Assembly: GCF_025963695.1 (NCBI RefSeq)
Contig: NZ_JAOQAH010000098.1
Coordinates: 62,001 to 126,000, forward strand
Length of the DNA stretch: 64,000 nucleotides
Direction of reading: 5' to 3'
Source: Segetibacter sp.
Lineage (GTDB): Bacteria > Bacteroidota > Bacteroidia > Chitinophagales > Chitinophagaceae
The notes under the pieces: model-generated
Database searches by the model: none
Seen by the model: only the letters and a program-made list of their open reading frames with translations
Told to the model about the DNA's origin: nothing
Position numbers and translations under genes: made by a program
Part shown: positions 42,601 through 51,028 of the stretch, in pieces
Numbering within the stretch: the first letter of the stretch is position 1
How the letters are laid out: the number at the start of each line of letters is the position of its first letter

Positions 42601-43409
42601 AAGAGCAGAAAGAGCATTTAAGAAGATTGTTGTTTCCTTTTATTTTGCGCAGAACGAAAGAACAGGTTGCGAAAGATTTGCCTGATAAAACAGAAATGAT
42701 CCTGTTTTGTGAAATGGGAGATGAGCAACGTAAAATTTATGAAGCTTTCCGAAATGACTTCAGAGATAAAATTCTGGGCGTGGTTGAGAACCAGGGGATC
42801 GGCAAATCGCAATTAACTATTCTACAGGGTTTGATGAAGCTGCGCCAGATATGCGACAGCCCTGCAATAATGAAAGATGACGAACCTTTTCCTAATGTTT
42901 CAATTAAGCTGGATGAGCTGGTTAGGGAAATAACAGAGAACATAAGCGATCATAAAGCACTTATTTTTTCTCAATTTCTAGGAATGCTTGCTTTAATCAG
43001 GCAAAGGCTTGAAGAAATGGGAATCAAATATGAATATTTTGATGGCAGTACTACTGCTATTGACAGAGAAAAGGCTATACAAGGTTTTCAGAACGATGAA
43101 ACCTGTCGTGTTTTTCTTATATCACTAAAAGCCGGTGGTGTAGGTCTAAACCTTACGGCAGCGGATTATGTGTATATAGTAGATCCCTGGTGGAACCCTG
43201 CAGTGGAGCAACAGGCAATTGACAGAACCCACCGTATTGGTCAAACAAAAAACATCTTTGCTTACAGAATGATTTGTAAGGATACTGTCGAAGATAAAAT
43301 TTTAAAATTGCAGGAAAAGAAAAAGGCTTTAGCAGCAGACCTGATAACAGATGATGCAGGTTTTGTAAAAAATCTTACAAGAGAAGACCTTGAATATTTA
43401 TTCAGCTAA
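39654..43409 (+). CDS. SNF2-family helicase with SWIM zinc fingers
   Basis: A 1251-residue Swi2/Snf2 DNA translocase. The N-terminal region has two CxCxnCxH SWIM-type fingers: CSCPYNLGEICRHES (about residue 73) and CNCDSDDKHPLCIHKT (about 184). The ATPase follows: DDMGLGKTIQAL (Lys821), VVCPTTLMYNWENEIKKF, LDESQAIKN (motif II DESQ), LCLSGTPLQNN, then the helicase C domain with ALIFSQFLGML, LISLKAGGVGLNLTAADYV and QAIDRTHRIGQTKN. Such proteins remodel protein-DNA complexes, with roles in transcription recycling or defence; nothing nearby narrows it. A clear terminator follows. Confidence 0.93.
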   Translation: MALPHLIKHIYNNGTDEVIRRGKKIHAIGNVELMDYDDLMAAVTFRVKDDIYSTYYKVLINKFKEAPTLSLRCSCPYNLGEICRHESAALFQLQELLDRNMLDEKDLLYDQKHTVVKMKQLDLKMIRLLTSPQSYTEAEEYLRNNKANIIEAKDERVKAEVEKDKEKYKVLIQKNEERNFDTSCNCDSDDKHPLCIHKTIVLVQLLSRYGVSYFDSIRNWDKEKNKLLEAYGFSLNDNLKGKFEFAYKDGKPFLRVLDSSIKRIAPPTIALQKRPEYAPVADIEVEEETAKPAPMQLGLVFIETSEQYPFVQVEGVQGEPNEERNAFANKSEKLDLNKFINTEVFSDDDKMLVQQLRKFQPSEITRYLNRNSPFSGIWENIVQQHNDELPEETRRLIVEFLQPRFKKLFTDASPHFSFLLPQRKAFTTANLQKIHLSEDPAILNFNITYHKDYYDVQCFVKLNHIEVPLTESEISSPLLFLHNETLFLYERPNDVLLVEKFLPLGKVRIEEKDWSQKLQDMVLPLAKDYNVQFNNVKREDIKDLKPEVKLMLKEKGDYLMFQPLFVYKGYEVKPSDKEKIIIPQQDKLLVIQRNMEDEKALVSKIESLHSQFIRPDESDNLVLKGAEVLKNNWFFLFIDAMKELEIPVFGFEALKNFRFNTSKPSTKIYISSHTDWFDAKVEIFFGEQKITVADVKKALGNKQQFVQLQDGSLGILPEEWIKKYSLLFRIGEGKSEKMKLSRYHFSVIEELYENRDEEELFFQLEERYDKLKEFKNIEPIEAPQHLKSILRPYQESGFQWLNYLHEVKWGGILADDMGLGKTIQALSFIQHIKESKGALKALVVCPTTLMYNWENEIKKFTHSLTYYIHHGGIRDKSRVAKPEVDIIITTYGTLRSDIKSFVEPDFDYIILDESQAIKNPSSKVTKAASLLKAKSRLCLSGTPLQNNTFDIFAQMNFLNPGMLGTMEFFKQEFAVPIDKFGEQEQKEHLRRLLFPFILRRTKEQVAKDLPDKTEMILFCEMGDEQRKIYEAFRNDFRDKILGVVENQGIGKSQLTILQGLMKLRQICDSPAIMKDDEPFPNVSIKLDELVREITENISDHKALIFSQFLGMLALIRQRLEEMGIKYEYFDGSTTAIDREKAIQGFQNDETCRVFLISLKAGGVGLNLTAADYVYIVDPWWNPAVEQQAIDRTHRIGQTKNIFAYRMICKDTVEDKILKLQEKKKALAADLITDDAGFVKNLTREDLEYLFS

Positions 43410-43424
43410 GATTTAAAAGTTAAG

Positions 43425-43457
43425 AAAGCCGGCAATAAAAAAGATGGCGGCTTTTTT
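43425..43457 (+). terminator. Terminator of the SNF2 gene
   Basis: AAAGCCG and GCGGCTTTTTT pair across an A-rich loop of about 18 nt, followed by the T-run. Confidence 0.65.
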
Positions 43458-43505
43458 ATAAACTACCTGTCTCGTTCGCATTGGGTAGAAAACCATATTA
43501 ATACA

Positions 43506-43533
43506 AAAAAGGCCCCCTTACAAAAGGAGGCCT
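43506..43533 (-). terminator. Terminator of the SurA-like gene
   Basis: On the minus strand AGGCCTCC, loop TTTTGTAA, GGGGGCCT and then TTTTTT. An 8-bp stem with one G-U pair lies 28 nt after the stop codon. Confidence 0.85.
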
Positions 43534-43560
43534 ATAAGATGTATGTCTTCTAACTATCCA

Positions 43561-44949
43561 TTATGGATTAGATGCTACAGAATTTCCTAACCAGTCTTTT
43601 ACACTTGCACAACCCGCAAACTCTTTATCGATGGTAATGTAGTAACTTGGAATATGTGACTTGAACCATTTTTCAAGAACATCATTCTTTTTTTGCTCGA
43701 TAGCACGGCCCGAAATTTTACTATAATCGTCTTTGATGTTTTCTCTATGCGGCTCCGTTCGCGTTTGAAGAAAAATAACTCTTACCGCTTTTTTACCTCT
43801 TTCATCAGCATAAGCTACAGGATTAGAATATTGTCCAGGCTTCAAATCTTTAAGTGCTAAAACCATTTCCTTATCCAATTGGTCAATGGTTACAAAGCTT
43901 GATCCATCACGACCCTGCTTTCTTCCACCACTAAATTTGCTTGACTCATCTTCACTGTACTTATTCACAGCCTCACCAAAACCCATTGTTCCCGCAATAA
44001 TTCTCGATTTTATTGAATCCATTTTGGCTACAGCCTCTTTAACCTCTTCGTCAGTAACAGGAGGAATTCTGAGGATATGACGAATAACTGCATCATCACC
44101 AGCACGACTAACCATTTGAATAAGGTGTAATCCAAATTTAGATTTTACTACAGGTGATACCTGTCCTTCCTTTAATTTAAATGCGGCGGAAATGAAAGCA
44201 GGATCCCAGAACTTGTCGTTCTTGTTAATGCTATATTGACCGCCAGTTTCTTTACTGCCCGGGTCTTCTGTATAAGACTTGGCAAGTTGCTCAAACTTTT
44301 TTGTTCCATCCTCAACCTGCTTCTTCCAGTCGTTCAATTCGCGAGTTACATAACTTTCAACATCGCGGTTGGCTTTCGGATAAACAACAATTTCACTTAT
44401 TTCTAATTCACTTTCGTAAAATGCAAGACTGTCTTTTGGAATCTTCTCAAAATAATCCCGCACTTCATTAGGCGTTATTTTTACATTTTCAACTATTTTA
44501 TTTCGCATTTGCATGCTTAATTTCTGCTCTTTAATCGGCTCACGGAAATCTTCCTTTAATTGATAAACGCTTTTGCCAGCAACCTCTTCCAACACCTCTT
44601 TCGAGCCATATTTCATTATAAATCCACGGATCCGGTTATCCAGCTCAGCCTCGATGTCTTCCTCACTTAAGGGAAGAGAGTCTTTCTGGGCTTGTAATAC
44701 CAACGCCTTTTCAATCAAAGCTCTTTCAACCAAAACGCATTCAGGATTTGGAGGCAAAGGAACACCTTCACGCTGGGCGTCAAGTATTGAATTGAAAATA
44801 TCTGAACGTAATATAATTTTGTCTCCTACCTGCGCCACAATTTTATCGGCAATAACTTTTTTCGTTTGGGCAAGTGCATTGCCAGACAAAATTGCGATAG
44901 TGGCAATTACGGTAAGAGCCCTGAAAAACTTCTCTTTAGTATTATTCAT
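43561..44949 (-). CDS. SurA-like periplasmic peptidyl-prolyl isomerase
   Basis: A 462-residue exported chaperone/isomerase for outer-membrane proteins. The signal peptide is about residues 1-27 (ending NALAQ). The SurA N-terminal helical domain follows (VAQVGDKIILRSDIFNSI to about 170). Two parvulin domains come next: about 175-285 (ISEIVVYPKA, GGQYSINKNDKFWDPAFISAAFKLKEGQVSPVVKS) and about 285-400 (IRHILRIPP, FSGGRKQGRDGSSF). The C-terminal segment is short. It lies downstream of infB but has its own -7 box and infB has a terminator. Confidence 0.92.
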   Translation of the reverse strand: MNNTKEKFFRALTVIATIAILSGNALAQTKKVIADKIVAQVGDKIILRSDIFNSILDAQREGVPLPPNPECVLVERALIEKALVLQAQKDSLPLSEEDIEAELDNRIRGFIMKYGSKEVLEEVAGKSVYQLKEDFREPIKEQKLSMQMRNKIVENVKITPNEVRDYFEKIPKDSLAFYESELEISEIVVYPKANRDVESYVTRELNDWKKQVEDGTKKFEQLAKSYTEDPGSKETGGQYSINKNDKFWDPAFISAAFKLKEGQVSPVVKSKFGLHLIQMVSRAGDDAVIRHILRIPPVTDEEVKEAVAKMDSIKSRIIAGTMGFGEAVNKYSEDESSKFSGGRKQGRDGSSFVTIDQLDKEMVLALKDLKPGQYSNPVAYADERGKKAVRVIFLQTRTEPHRENIKDDYSKISGRAIEQKKNDVLEKWFKSHIPSYYITIDKEFAGCASVKDWLGNSVASNP

Positions 44950-44967
44950 AACTTTTTGTTACTCACT

Positions 44968-44975
44968 CAAAAATA
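44968..44975 (-). promoter_or_regulatory. Possible -7 box for the SurA-like gene
   Basis: TATTTTTG on the minus strand, 18 nt before the start codon. The nearest TTTG upstream is only 14 nt away, so the -33 box is uncertain. Confidence 0.4.
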
Positions 44976-45020
44976 TCGAATCGGAAACTCAAAAGAGGTG
45001 ATTGAATTTGTTTTAACAAA

Positions 45021-45067
45021 AAAAATAGCTTCGGAAATTGCTGTGCAATTTTTCACGAAGCTATTTT
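45021..45067 (-). terminator. infB operon terminator
   Basis: On the minus strand AATAGCTTCG pairs with CGAAGCTATT and the loop itself folds as AAATTGC-ACA-GCAATTT. A run of eight T follows. This is a strong, nested intrinsic terminator. Confidence 0.9.
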
Positions 45068-45100
45068 CTATTTTACAAATAACTAGGCACCTGTTATATA

Positions 45101-48100
45101 CTACAACGTCCTCTTTACCTCTTCTGATTCAAATGCCTCAATAATATCTCCTGCCCGCAGGTCATTATAATTTTTAATTGTAAGACCGCACTCCATATTG
45201 TTCGCAACCTCCTTCACATCATCTTTAAAGCGCTTCAACGAACCTAGTTCTGCAGCTGCACCTTCTCCCTTAGGGTATTCAACAATACCGTCTCGAATGA
45301 CACGAATTTTTGAGTTCCTGAATATCTTACCATCCAATACCAAACAACCAGCGACGGTAGCTTTATCGAATTTATAAACCTCTTTAACCTCAACATTCGC
45401 CGTAATCTTCTCCGTGAACTTAGGCTCTAACATACCTTCCATTGCACTCTTCAATTCGTCGATGGCCTGGTAGATGATTGAATAAAGCTTGATTTCAAGA
45501 CCTTCATTCTCAGCAACTCTTGCTGCCTGGCTTGAAGGCCGCACGTTAAACCCTATTAGAATAGCATCAGATGCAGTAGCTAAGTTTACATCGCTTTCAG
45601 AGATCTGACCTACTCCTTTATGTACTACTCTAACTGCAATTTCTTCGGTAGAAAGTTTTTGCAATGAGTCGCTTAGAGCTTCTACAGATCCATCCACGTC
45701 ACCTTTAATAATCAGGTTCAACTCTTTGAAGTTACCCAGAGCCAAACGACGTCCAATCTCATCAAGGGTAATGTGTTTTCTTGCACGTAATCCCTGCTCA
45801 CGTAGTATTTGTGCACGTTTGGTCGCAATGTCTTTCGCTTCCGCTTCATCCTGGTAAACGCGAAACTTCTCACCTGCTTGTGGCGCACCGTTCAATCCTA
45901 AAACCAGAACCGGTGTTGACGGAGGTGCTTCAGTAAGTCGTTGGTTACGTTCGTTGAACATCGCCTTGATCTTTCCAAAATACTGTCCACTTACCATTAT
46001 ATCTCCCTGGCGAAGAGTACCACTCTGTACAAGTATGGTTGCCACATATCCACGCCCTTTATCAAGCGTTGCTTCTACAATTGTTCCGCCGGCCTCACGC
46101 TCAGGATTTGCTTTTAAATCAAGAACTTCGGCCTCGAGCAATATTTTTTCGAGCAACAAATCAACATTCTGTCCTTTTTTGGCGCTCAATTCCTGGCTTT
46201 GATATTTGCCACCCCACTCCTCTACCAATATATTCATTCCCGCAAGCTGCTCGTAAATTTTTTGCGGATTAGCTCCGTCTTTATCTATTTTATTAACAGC
46301 AAAAATCATCGGTACACTTGCTGCCTGAGAGTGGCTGATAGCCTCCCTTGTTTGTGGCATTACCGCATCGTCTGCAGCTACCACAATCACCGATATGTCG
46401 GTAACTTTTGCACCCCTTGCACGCATTGCTGTGAACGCCTCGTGACCAGGCGTATCAAGGAAGGTTATTTTTCTTCCAGAAGCCGTTTTTACCTCGTAAG
46501 CTCCAATGTGTTGGGTAATTCCTCCTGCTTCACCTGCAACCACGTTTGCACTTCTTATATAATCAAGCAACGAGGTTTTACCGTGGTCAACGTGACCCAT
46601 TATTGTAACAATAGGCGCTCTTGGTACCAGGTTGTCTTCATCATCAATATCATCTTCTTCTTCCATTTCGGCTTGTGCCTCCATGTCAATAAATTCTACA
46701 TCAAAGCCGAATTCCCCGGCAACCAGTTCTATTACTTCTGCATCCAAACGCTGGTTGATAGATACCATTATACCCAACCCCATACATTTACCGATCACCT
46801 CAGCAAAACTTACATCCATCAGGTTAGCTAATTCACTAACACTGATAAATTCAGTTACCAATAATTTGTTATCATCTCCATCCGGCCCTGCATTATCTGC
46901 AACACCGTCTCTTTTTGCTTTTCTGTATTTTGCTTTCAGGCTCTTTCCACGACCCGATCCACCAGCAAGTTTTGCCTGTGTTTCCCGTATTTTATCCTGA
47001 ATTTCCTTTTGATCAATTTCTTTATCATCTCTGCGCTTTTCTGTAGAGCGAGGACCAAAACGATTCGCGTTCTGTCCGGCTGCTCCTGCAGGTGGGCGAT
47101 TTTGTCCGCCGGGACCTCCTGGTCCTCCGCCCGGACGATTGAATCCGCCTCCCCCCTGTGGGGCGCCGCCTGGCCGGTTGTAACCACCCGAACCTCCAGC
47201 TGGTGGACGTTGAGCACCTGGCAACTCAGAAGAACGAGGACCGAAACGATTGTTTGGACCTGTGCTTTGTGTTTGACCTACGGGCTGTCCCGGTCTTGGC
47301 TGCGGGCCGCCTATGGCTTGCTCGCCTTTTACCGGAATTCGTTTGCGCTTACGCTGCTTCTCCTGTGCGGTCAGAGGTTTAGGGCGTGTATCAGATTCTA
47401 CTGGTAATTGAATTTTTCCTAAAATTTTAGGACCCTCTAGTTTTTCAGCTTTAATGTTTGAAATAACAGGGGCATCAAACGCGGCAGCGGGAGCCAATGG
47501 TTGAATGGGCGATAGTTCTACCTGTTGCGGTTGAAGTTGTGGTGCTGGCGGAATGACGGGCGTAGGTACAAACGGCGTCGGTACAAAGGGTGTTGCCTGT
47601 GCAACTTGTCTTACCTGCTCATTGGGTCGCTGTTCGTCAGTAGCAGCACTCACCGCCGGTTTCTTCTCTTCAGGCTTCTTGACGTCGGCCTTTTTAGCAC
47701 CTTTTTTTGGTCTTGTTGATGAGTCTATTGCAGATAAATCAATTTTGGCTACCACTTTAGGCCCTTCAAGCTCGGGGGCTTCAATTTTTAGTGATGTAGG
47801 AGAAGTGTTGTTACCAGTCGTTCCTGGCTCCTCTACCGGTACGTCTGCTGGTGCAGGTGTAATGGCAGGCTCTTCAACAGGAACAATAGCGGGTACCGGC
47901 GTAACTACTGCGACAGGTACCGGTGCAGCTGGTTGTGCTTCAGCTTTTGGCTGTTCCTCAGCAGGAGCCGAAGCTTGAGGTGCTGGTCTAATTTGTTCCT
48001 GAACCGGTGGTTGTACTTCTACAACCGGCTCTGGTACTTTTGTTTCGGCCACAGTGACGGCAACGGCAACTGGTGTTGGTGCTGGTTGTGGTGCAACTGG

Positions 48101-48388
48101 TTTAGGTACCTCTTTTCTATTAAAAGTAATTTCTTGTTCGTCGCGTTTTTTTCTGCTTTCCTGCTGCACACCTTTTGGTATGTCAACCAGGTCAGCTTTA
48201 TTCTTTGCCACCTTATCTCCCTGGAACTGGTGCTGGAGCGAGCGGTACATATCTTCGCTAAGCTTGGCAGTAGGCTTTAGCTCATCGCGGTTAAAACCTT
48301 TGCCAACCAAAAAGTCAACAATAGTATCCTGTCCAACATTAAATTCTTTGGCAGCGGCTAATAATCTCGGTAATTTAAGTTCTAACAT
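45101..48388 (-). CDS. infB: Translation initiation factor IF-2
   Basis: The GTPase that places initiator tRNA on the ribosome. The 1095-residue protein is long because of its N-terminal half: an IF2-N helical domain (residues 1-60), then about 400 residues of Pro/Ala/Val-rich and Gly/Arg/Pro-rich low-complexity sequence. The conserved part begins about residue 510. The G domain has GHVDHGKTSLLDYI (Gly598), DTPGHEAFTAMRARG and NKIDKDGANP; domains II-IV follow to the end (AFESEEVKRTL). Last gene of rimP-nusA-infB, but 373 nt after nusA with its own promoter. Confidence 0.98.
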   Translation of the reverse strand: MLELKLPRLLAAAKEFNVGQDTIVDFLVGKGFNRDELKPTAKLSEDMYRSLQHQFQGDKVAKNKADLVDIPKGVQQESRKKRDEQEITFNRKEVPKPVAPQPAPTPVAVAVTVAETKVPEPVVEVQPPVQEQIRPAPQASAPAEEQPKAEAQPAAPVPVAVVTPVPAIVPVEEPAITPAPADVPVEEPGTTGNNTSPTSLKIEAPELEGPKVVAKIDLSAIDSSTRPKKGAKKADVKKPEEKKPAVSAATDEQRPNEQVRQVAQATPFVPTPFVPTPVIPPAPQLQPQQVELSPIQPLAPAAAFDAPVISNIKAEKLEGPKILGKIQLPVESDTRPKPLTAQEKQRKRKRIPVKGEQAIGGPQPRPGQPVGQTQSTGPNNRFGPRSSELPGAQRPPAGGSGGYNRPGGAPQGGGGFNRPGGGPGGPGGQNRPPAGAAGQNANRFGPRSTEKRRDDKEIDQKEIQDKIRETQAKLAGGSGRGKSLKAKYRKAKRDGVADNAGPDGDDNKLLVTEFISVSELANLMDVSFAEVIGKCMGLGIMVSINQRLDAEVIELVAGEFGFDVEFIDMEAQAEMEEEDDIDDEDNLVPRAPIVTIMGHVDHGKTSLLDYIRSANVVAGEAGGITQHIGAYEVKTASGRKITFLDTPGHEAFTAMRARGAKVTDISVIVVAADDAVMPQTREAISHSQAASVPMIFAVNKIDKDGANPQKIYEQLAGMNILVEEWGGKYQSQELSAKKGQNVDLLLEKILLEAEVLDLKANPEREAGGTIVEATLDKGRGYVATILVQSGTLRQGDIMVSGQYFGKIKAMFNERNQRLTEAPPSTPVLVLGLNGAPQAGEKFRVYQDEAEAKDIATKRAQILREQGLRARKHITLDEIGRRLALGNFKELNLIIKGDVDGSVEALSDSLQKLSTEEIAVRVVHKGVGQISESDVNLATASDAILIGFNVRPSSQAARVAENEGLEIKLYSIIYQAIDELKSAMEGMLEPKFTEKITANVEVKEVYKFDKATVAGCLVLDGKIFRNSKIRVIRDGIVEYPKGEGAAAELGSLKRFKDDVKEVANNMECGLTIKNYNDLRAGDIIEAFESEEVKRTL

Positions 48389-48432
48389 TCAGTTTTTTTA
48401 TTTTTCGTCGGCGACATTTCTGAAAATGCACG

Positions 48433-48461
48433 CAAAAGTAATCCTATGGTAACATCCCAAA
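48433..48461 (-). promoter_or_regulatory. Internal infB promoter
   Basis: On the minus strand TTTG (48461-48458), a 17-nt spacer and TACTTTTG (48440-48433). It lies 45 nt before the infB ATG and would allow infB expression apart from nusA. Confidence 0.6.
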
Positions 48462-48695
48462 GCCTTTGTTTTTTTAGCGCTTTTCTTGTTATGGATGAAA
48501 CTTTCTGTTCTGTTTTCTGCCTTGCGGCCTCTGCCGCTTTTTATATACCTGTTCTTTATTCAGCAAAAGTGTAAATGTAACCTTTAGGCTTTACATTTAT
48601 TTAGCTACTCTTACTAAAACTATTTGAATTTTCGATAGAATGAATAATGTGTCGATGATTAAAAGCCGATGCCTTTAGCTGCGTAAAAAAAGGAA

Positions 48696-48715
48696 GATGA
48701 ACGGAGCGTCGCAAC
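48696..48715 (+). repeat. Interspersed repeat, type B core
   Basis: GATGAACGGAGCGTCGCAAC followed by GATG. It lies downstream of nusA. Confidence 0.7.
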
Positions 48716-48761
48716 GATGTTTCTAAGTGTTGCCCTGTCCGTTACCAAACATCTTACCTAG

Positions 48762-50009
48762 TTATTCTTTCTCAAACTCCTGCTTTAATACGCCGCGAAT
48801 TTCATCTATTGTCTCTTTCTCAAGGTCCGTACGACGTTCTAATTCTTCTGGCGTCAATTCCAACACGCTGCGGGCAGTATCACAACCTATACGCTTAAGT
48901 TCGTCTATAATCCATGCTTCAATTTCATCGCTGAATTCTTCAAGATCAATGTCAAACTCTTCTACATCACCTTCATTGTCACGGTAAACGTCTATCTCGA
49001 AACCAGTTAATTCACAGGCCAATTTTATATTAACACCCCGTCGGCCAATAGCCAAAGAAACCTGGTCGGGCTTCAGGTAAACACTCGCGTGTTTTGTTTC
49101 CTGATCTATATCCATGCTGGTTATTTTAGCCGGAGTAAGAGACCTTTGAATTAAAAGATTAATATTATTCGTCCAGTTAATTACGTCGATGTTTTCATTT
49201 TTAAGCTCCCGAACAATGCCATGAATACGGCTTCCTTTCATACCTACGCAAGCACCGACAGGATCTATTCTGTCGTCAAAACTTTCCACTGCTACCTTGG
49301 CTCTCTCACCAGGATCCCGAACGATTTTTCGAACAACAATCAGGCCATCGAAGATCTCAGGAACTTCAATTTCAAGCAATTTAGAAAGGAATTTGGGGCT
49401 GGTTCGGCTTAAAATAATAACGGGGGTATTGTTTTTCAAGTCCACTCTTTCCACGACTGCTCGAATACTTTCGCCTTTCTTAAAAAAGTCACTTGGAATC
49501 TGCTCGGACTTTGGAAGAATTAATTCACTTCCATCTTCATCGAGCAACAGCACCTCTTTTTTCCAGACCTGGTAAACCTCGGCGCTAATAATCTCACCTA
49601 TGCGCTCACCATATTTTTTAACCAATACATTTTTCTTCAAGTCGCTAATACGGCTAGCCAGGGTTTGCTTGGCAGCGAGTATAGCACGGCGACCAAAGTC
49701 GTAAATATTTACTTCCTCATACAGCTCCTCGCCAACTTCAAAGTCGGGTTCAATTTTAGTGGCGTCGCTGTAGGCAATCTCAGCAAGTGGATCCATTACC
49801 TCTCCATCGTCGACGATTACCCGACGACGAATAATTTCAAGGTCTCCTTTTTCTGCGTTTACGATTACATCAAAGTTTTCGTCGCTTGTAAACTTCTTAC
49901 GCAACAAGGTTTTAAACACGTCCTCTACCACTTTCATAAGGGTAGGGCGGTCAATATTTTCAGCGTCCTTAAACTCCTGGAATGCCTCAATGAGATTTAT
50001 ACTTGCCAT
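48762..50009 (-). CDS. nusA: Transcription termination/antitermination factor NusA
   Basis: RNA polymerase-associated factor for pausing, termination and antitermination. The 415-residue length fits a NusA without the C-terminal acidic repeats. Domains: N-terminal polymerase-binding domain (1-130), S1 domain (about 135-200, ISAEVYQVWKKEVLLL), KH1 with VGACVGMKGSRIHGIVREL, and KH2 with VSLAIGRRGVNIKLACELTG. It is preceded by rimP (43 nt between the genes) and followed by infB, the standard operon. It probably regulates its own operon (see the leader hairpin). Confidence 0.98.
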   Translation of the reverse strand: MASINLIEAFQEFKDAENIDRPTLMKVVEDVFKTLLRKKFTSDENFDVIVNAEKGDLEIIRRRVIVDDGEVMDPLAEIAYSDATKIEPDFEVGEELYEEVNIYDFGRRAILAAKQTLASRISDLKKNVLVKKYGERIGEIISAEVYQVWKKEVLLLDEDGSELILPKSEQIPSDFFKKGESIRAVVERVDLKNNTPVIILSRTSPKFLSKLLEIEVPEIFDGLIVVRKIVRDPGERAKVAVESFDDRIDPVGACVGMKGSRIHGIVRELKNENIDVINWTNNINLLIQRSLTPAKITSMDIDQETKHASVYLKPDQVSLAIGRRGVNIKLACELTGFEIDVYRDNEGDVEEFDIDLEEFSDEIEAWIIDELKRIGCDTARSVLELTPEELERRTDLEKETIDEIRGVLKQEFEKE

Positions 50010-50052
50010 AATTTATGAATTGAATTACACGGTTCTTTAACAGCGTTATTTT

Positions 50053-50523
50053 CTAAAATTCAACCTGAACAATCGTTTTATTAATATTATCAAAAGGAAT
50101 GAGAAATTGATTTGTCTCAGTTTTTTTCCCTTTTCCTGTGATTTGTTCTAACAACAAATCCGTTTCGGTTACCTCCAGCAACTTGCCCTCTTTTTCGGTC
50201 TCGTCGTTAAAAACGATTAGCACTTTTCGCCCGATATTTTTTACGAACTGCCGATGCGTTTTTAAAGGCTCGTCTACCCCAGGTGAAGAAATTTCAAGGG
50301 AAAAATTGCCATCAGGGAAAAGCGCTTTTTCTTCAATTTGAGCGTACAGTTTCCGATTGTAGCGGACACACTTTTCGATAGACATTCCCAGATCGCTGTC
50401 TATAAAAATCTTGATATTATTAGTTGGTCTCACTTTAATGGAAACCAAAAAGTCTTCAGGTTGTGCTGCAAGAAGGTCATTTAGCATGCCCTCCACTTCT
50501 GCAATAATTGTTTCGTTAGCCAT
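50053..50523 (-). CDS. rimP: Ribosome maturation factor RimP
   Basis: Assists 30S subunit maturation. A 156-residue two-domain protein: an alpha/beta N-terminal domain with NIKIFIDSDLGMSIEKCVRYNRKL and LEISSPGVDEPLKTHRQFVKNIGRKV, the best RimP signature, then an SH3-like C-terminal domain (about 90-156). First gene of rimP-nusA-infB. Its start codon lies directly after a hairpin and T-run in the leader. Confidence 0.96.
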   Translation of the reverse strand: MANETIIAEVEGMLNDLLAAQPEDFLVSIKVRPTNNIKIFIDSDLGMSIEKCVRYNRKLYAQIEEKALFPDGNFSLEISSPGVDEPLKTHRQFVKNIGRKVLIVFNDETEKEGKLLEVTETDLLLEQITGKGKKTETNQFLIPFDNINKTIVQVEF

Positions 50524-50534
50524 GTAAAAAAGAG

Positions 50535-50559
50535 GAAGGGAACGATTTTCGTTCCCTTC
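50535..50559 (-). terminator. Attenuator-like hairpin in the rimP leader
   Basis: On the minus strand GAAGGGAACGA, loop AAA, TCGTTCCCTTC: a perfect 11-bp stem, followed by CTCTTTTTTAC and the rimP ATG. On the plus strand no T-run follows, so it acts only towards rimP. It lies between the predicted promoter and the first gene, which is the position of an attenuator. Confidence 0.8.
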
Positions 50560-50577
50560 AGTTGTTCATTTCTGTAG

Positions 50578-50610
50578 CAAATGTATGTAAAAGGCTATAT
50601 ATAATCCAAA
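50578..50610 (-). promoter_or_regulatory. rimP-nusA-infB promoter
   Basis: On the minus strand TTTG (50610-50607), 21-nt spacer, TACATTTG (50585-50578). Start of transcription is expected near 50571, giving a leader of about 48 nt that consists almost entirely of the hairpin. Confidence 0.72.
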
Positions 50611-50724
50611 TGCACTTGTATTTAATGTCCTTTTAATGCTCTCTTTTGCGTTAACCTTTTGCAAAAAACAGAAAAGTGCCTTTTTTTAATTATTGGTAAT
50701 ATTCACTAACACTACCTTCGTTAA

Positions 50725-50970
50725 ATGATACTAATACGCATTCTTTTTTGGTTTATTGTATTTTATTCGATTTTTAAGCTACTTATCCGTGTTGTGTTAC
50801 CTCTTTTAATAAAAAATACATTACAATCGAAGATTAAGAACATGCAGCAGAACATGGGAGAATTCGAAAATAAGAATCAATATACAAGTACCAACTCTCA
50901 GTCCTTTACTAAAAAAGAAACAACTACACCCCGCAGTGGTGACTATATAGATTTTGAAGAGGTTAAGTAA
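50725..50970 (+). CDS. DUF4834 family small membrane protein
   Basis: An 81-residue protein with one N-terminal membrane helix (ILFWFIVFYSIFKLLIRVVLPLLI, about residues 4-28) followed by a polar, Gln/Asn/Thr-rich cytoplasmic tail ending in the conserved GDYIDFEEVK. The helix plus this C-terminal acidic motif is the DUF4834 pattern, found in Bacteroidota. Function unknown. It is divergent from rimP and converges on cysS. Confidence 0.8.
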   Translation: MILIRILFWFIVFYSIFKLLIRVVLPLLIKNTLQSKIKNMQQNMGEFENKNQYTSTNSQSFTKKETTTPRSGDYIDFEEVK

Positions 50971-51028
50971 GCCGAGGTTTAAATGGCTGCAGCTTTCTCA
51001 CAAATCATACTTCTTTTGGCAGATTAGT

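Larger units (their letters stand above)
48389..48761. other. 373-nt gap between nusA and infB
   Basis: Contains the type B repeat at 48696-48715 and the infB promoter at 48433-48461. No gene seen. Confidence 0.6.

Noticed and set aside
46199..46831. 210-codon plus-strand open frame
   Set aside because: Fully antisense to the conserved GTPase part of infB; Tyr/Cys/His-rich composition with no family features.
47009..48280. Several plus-strand frames over the infB N-terminal half, one rich in Gly, Thr, Ala and Val
   Set aside because: They mirror the Pro/Ala/Gly low-complexity coding of infB and have no independent support.
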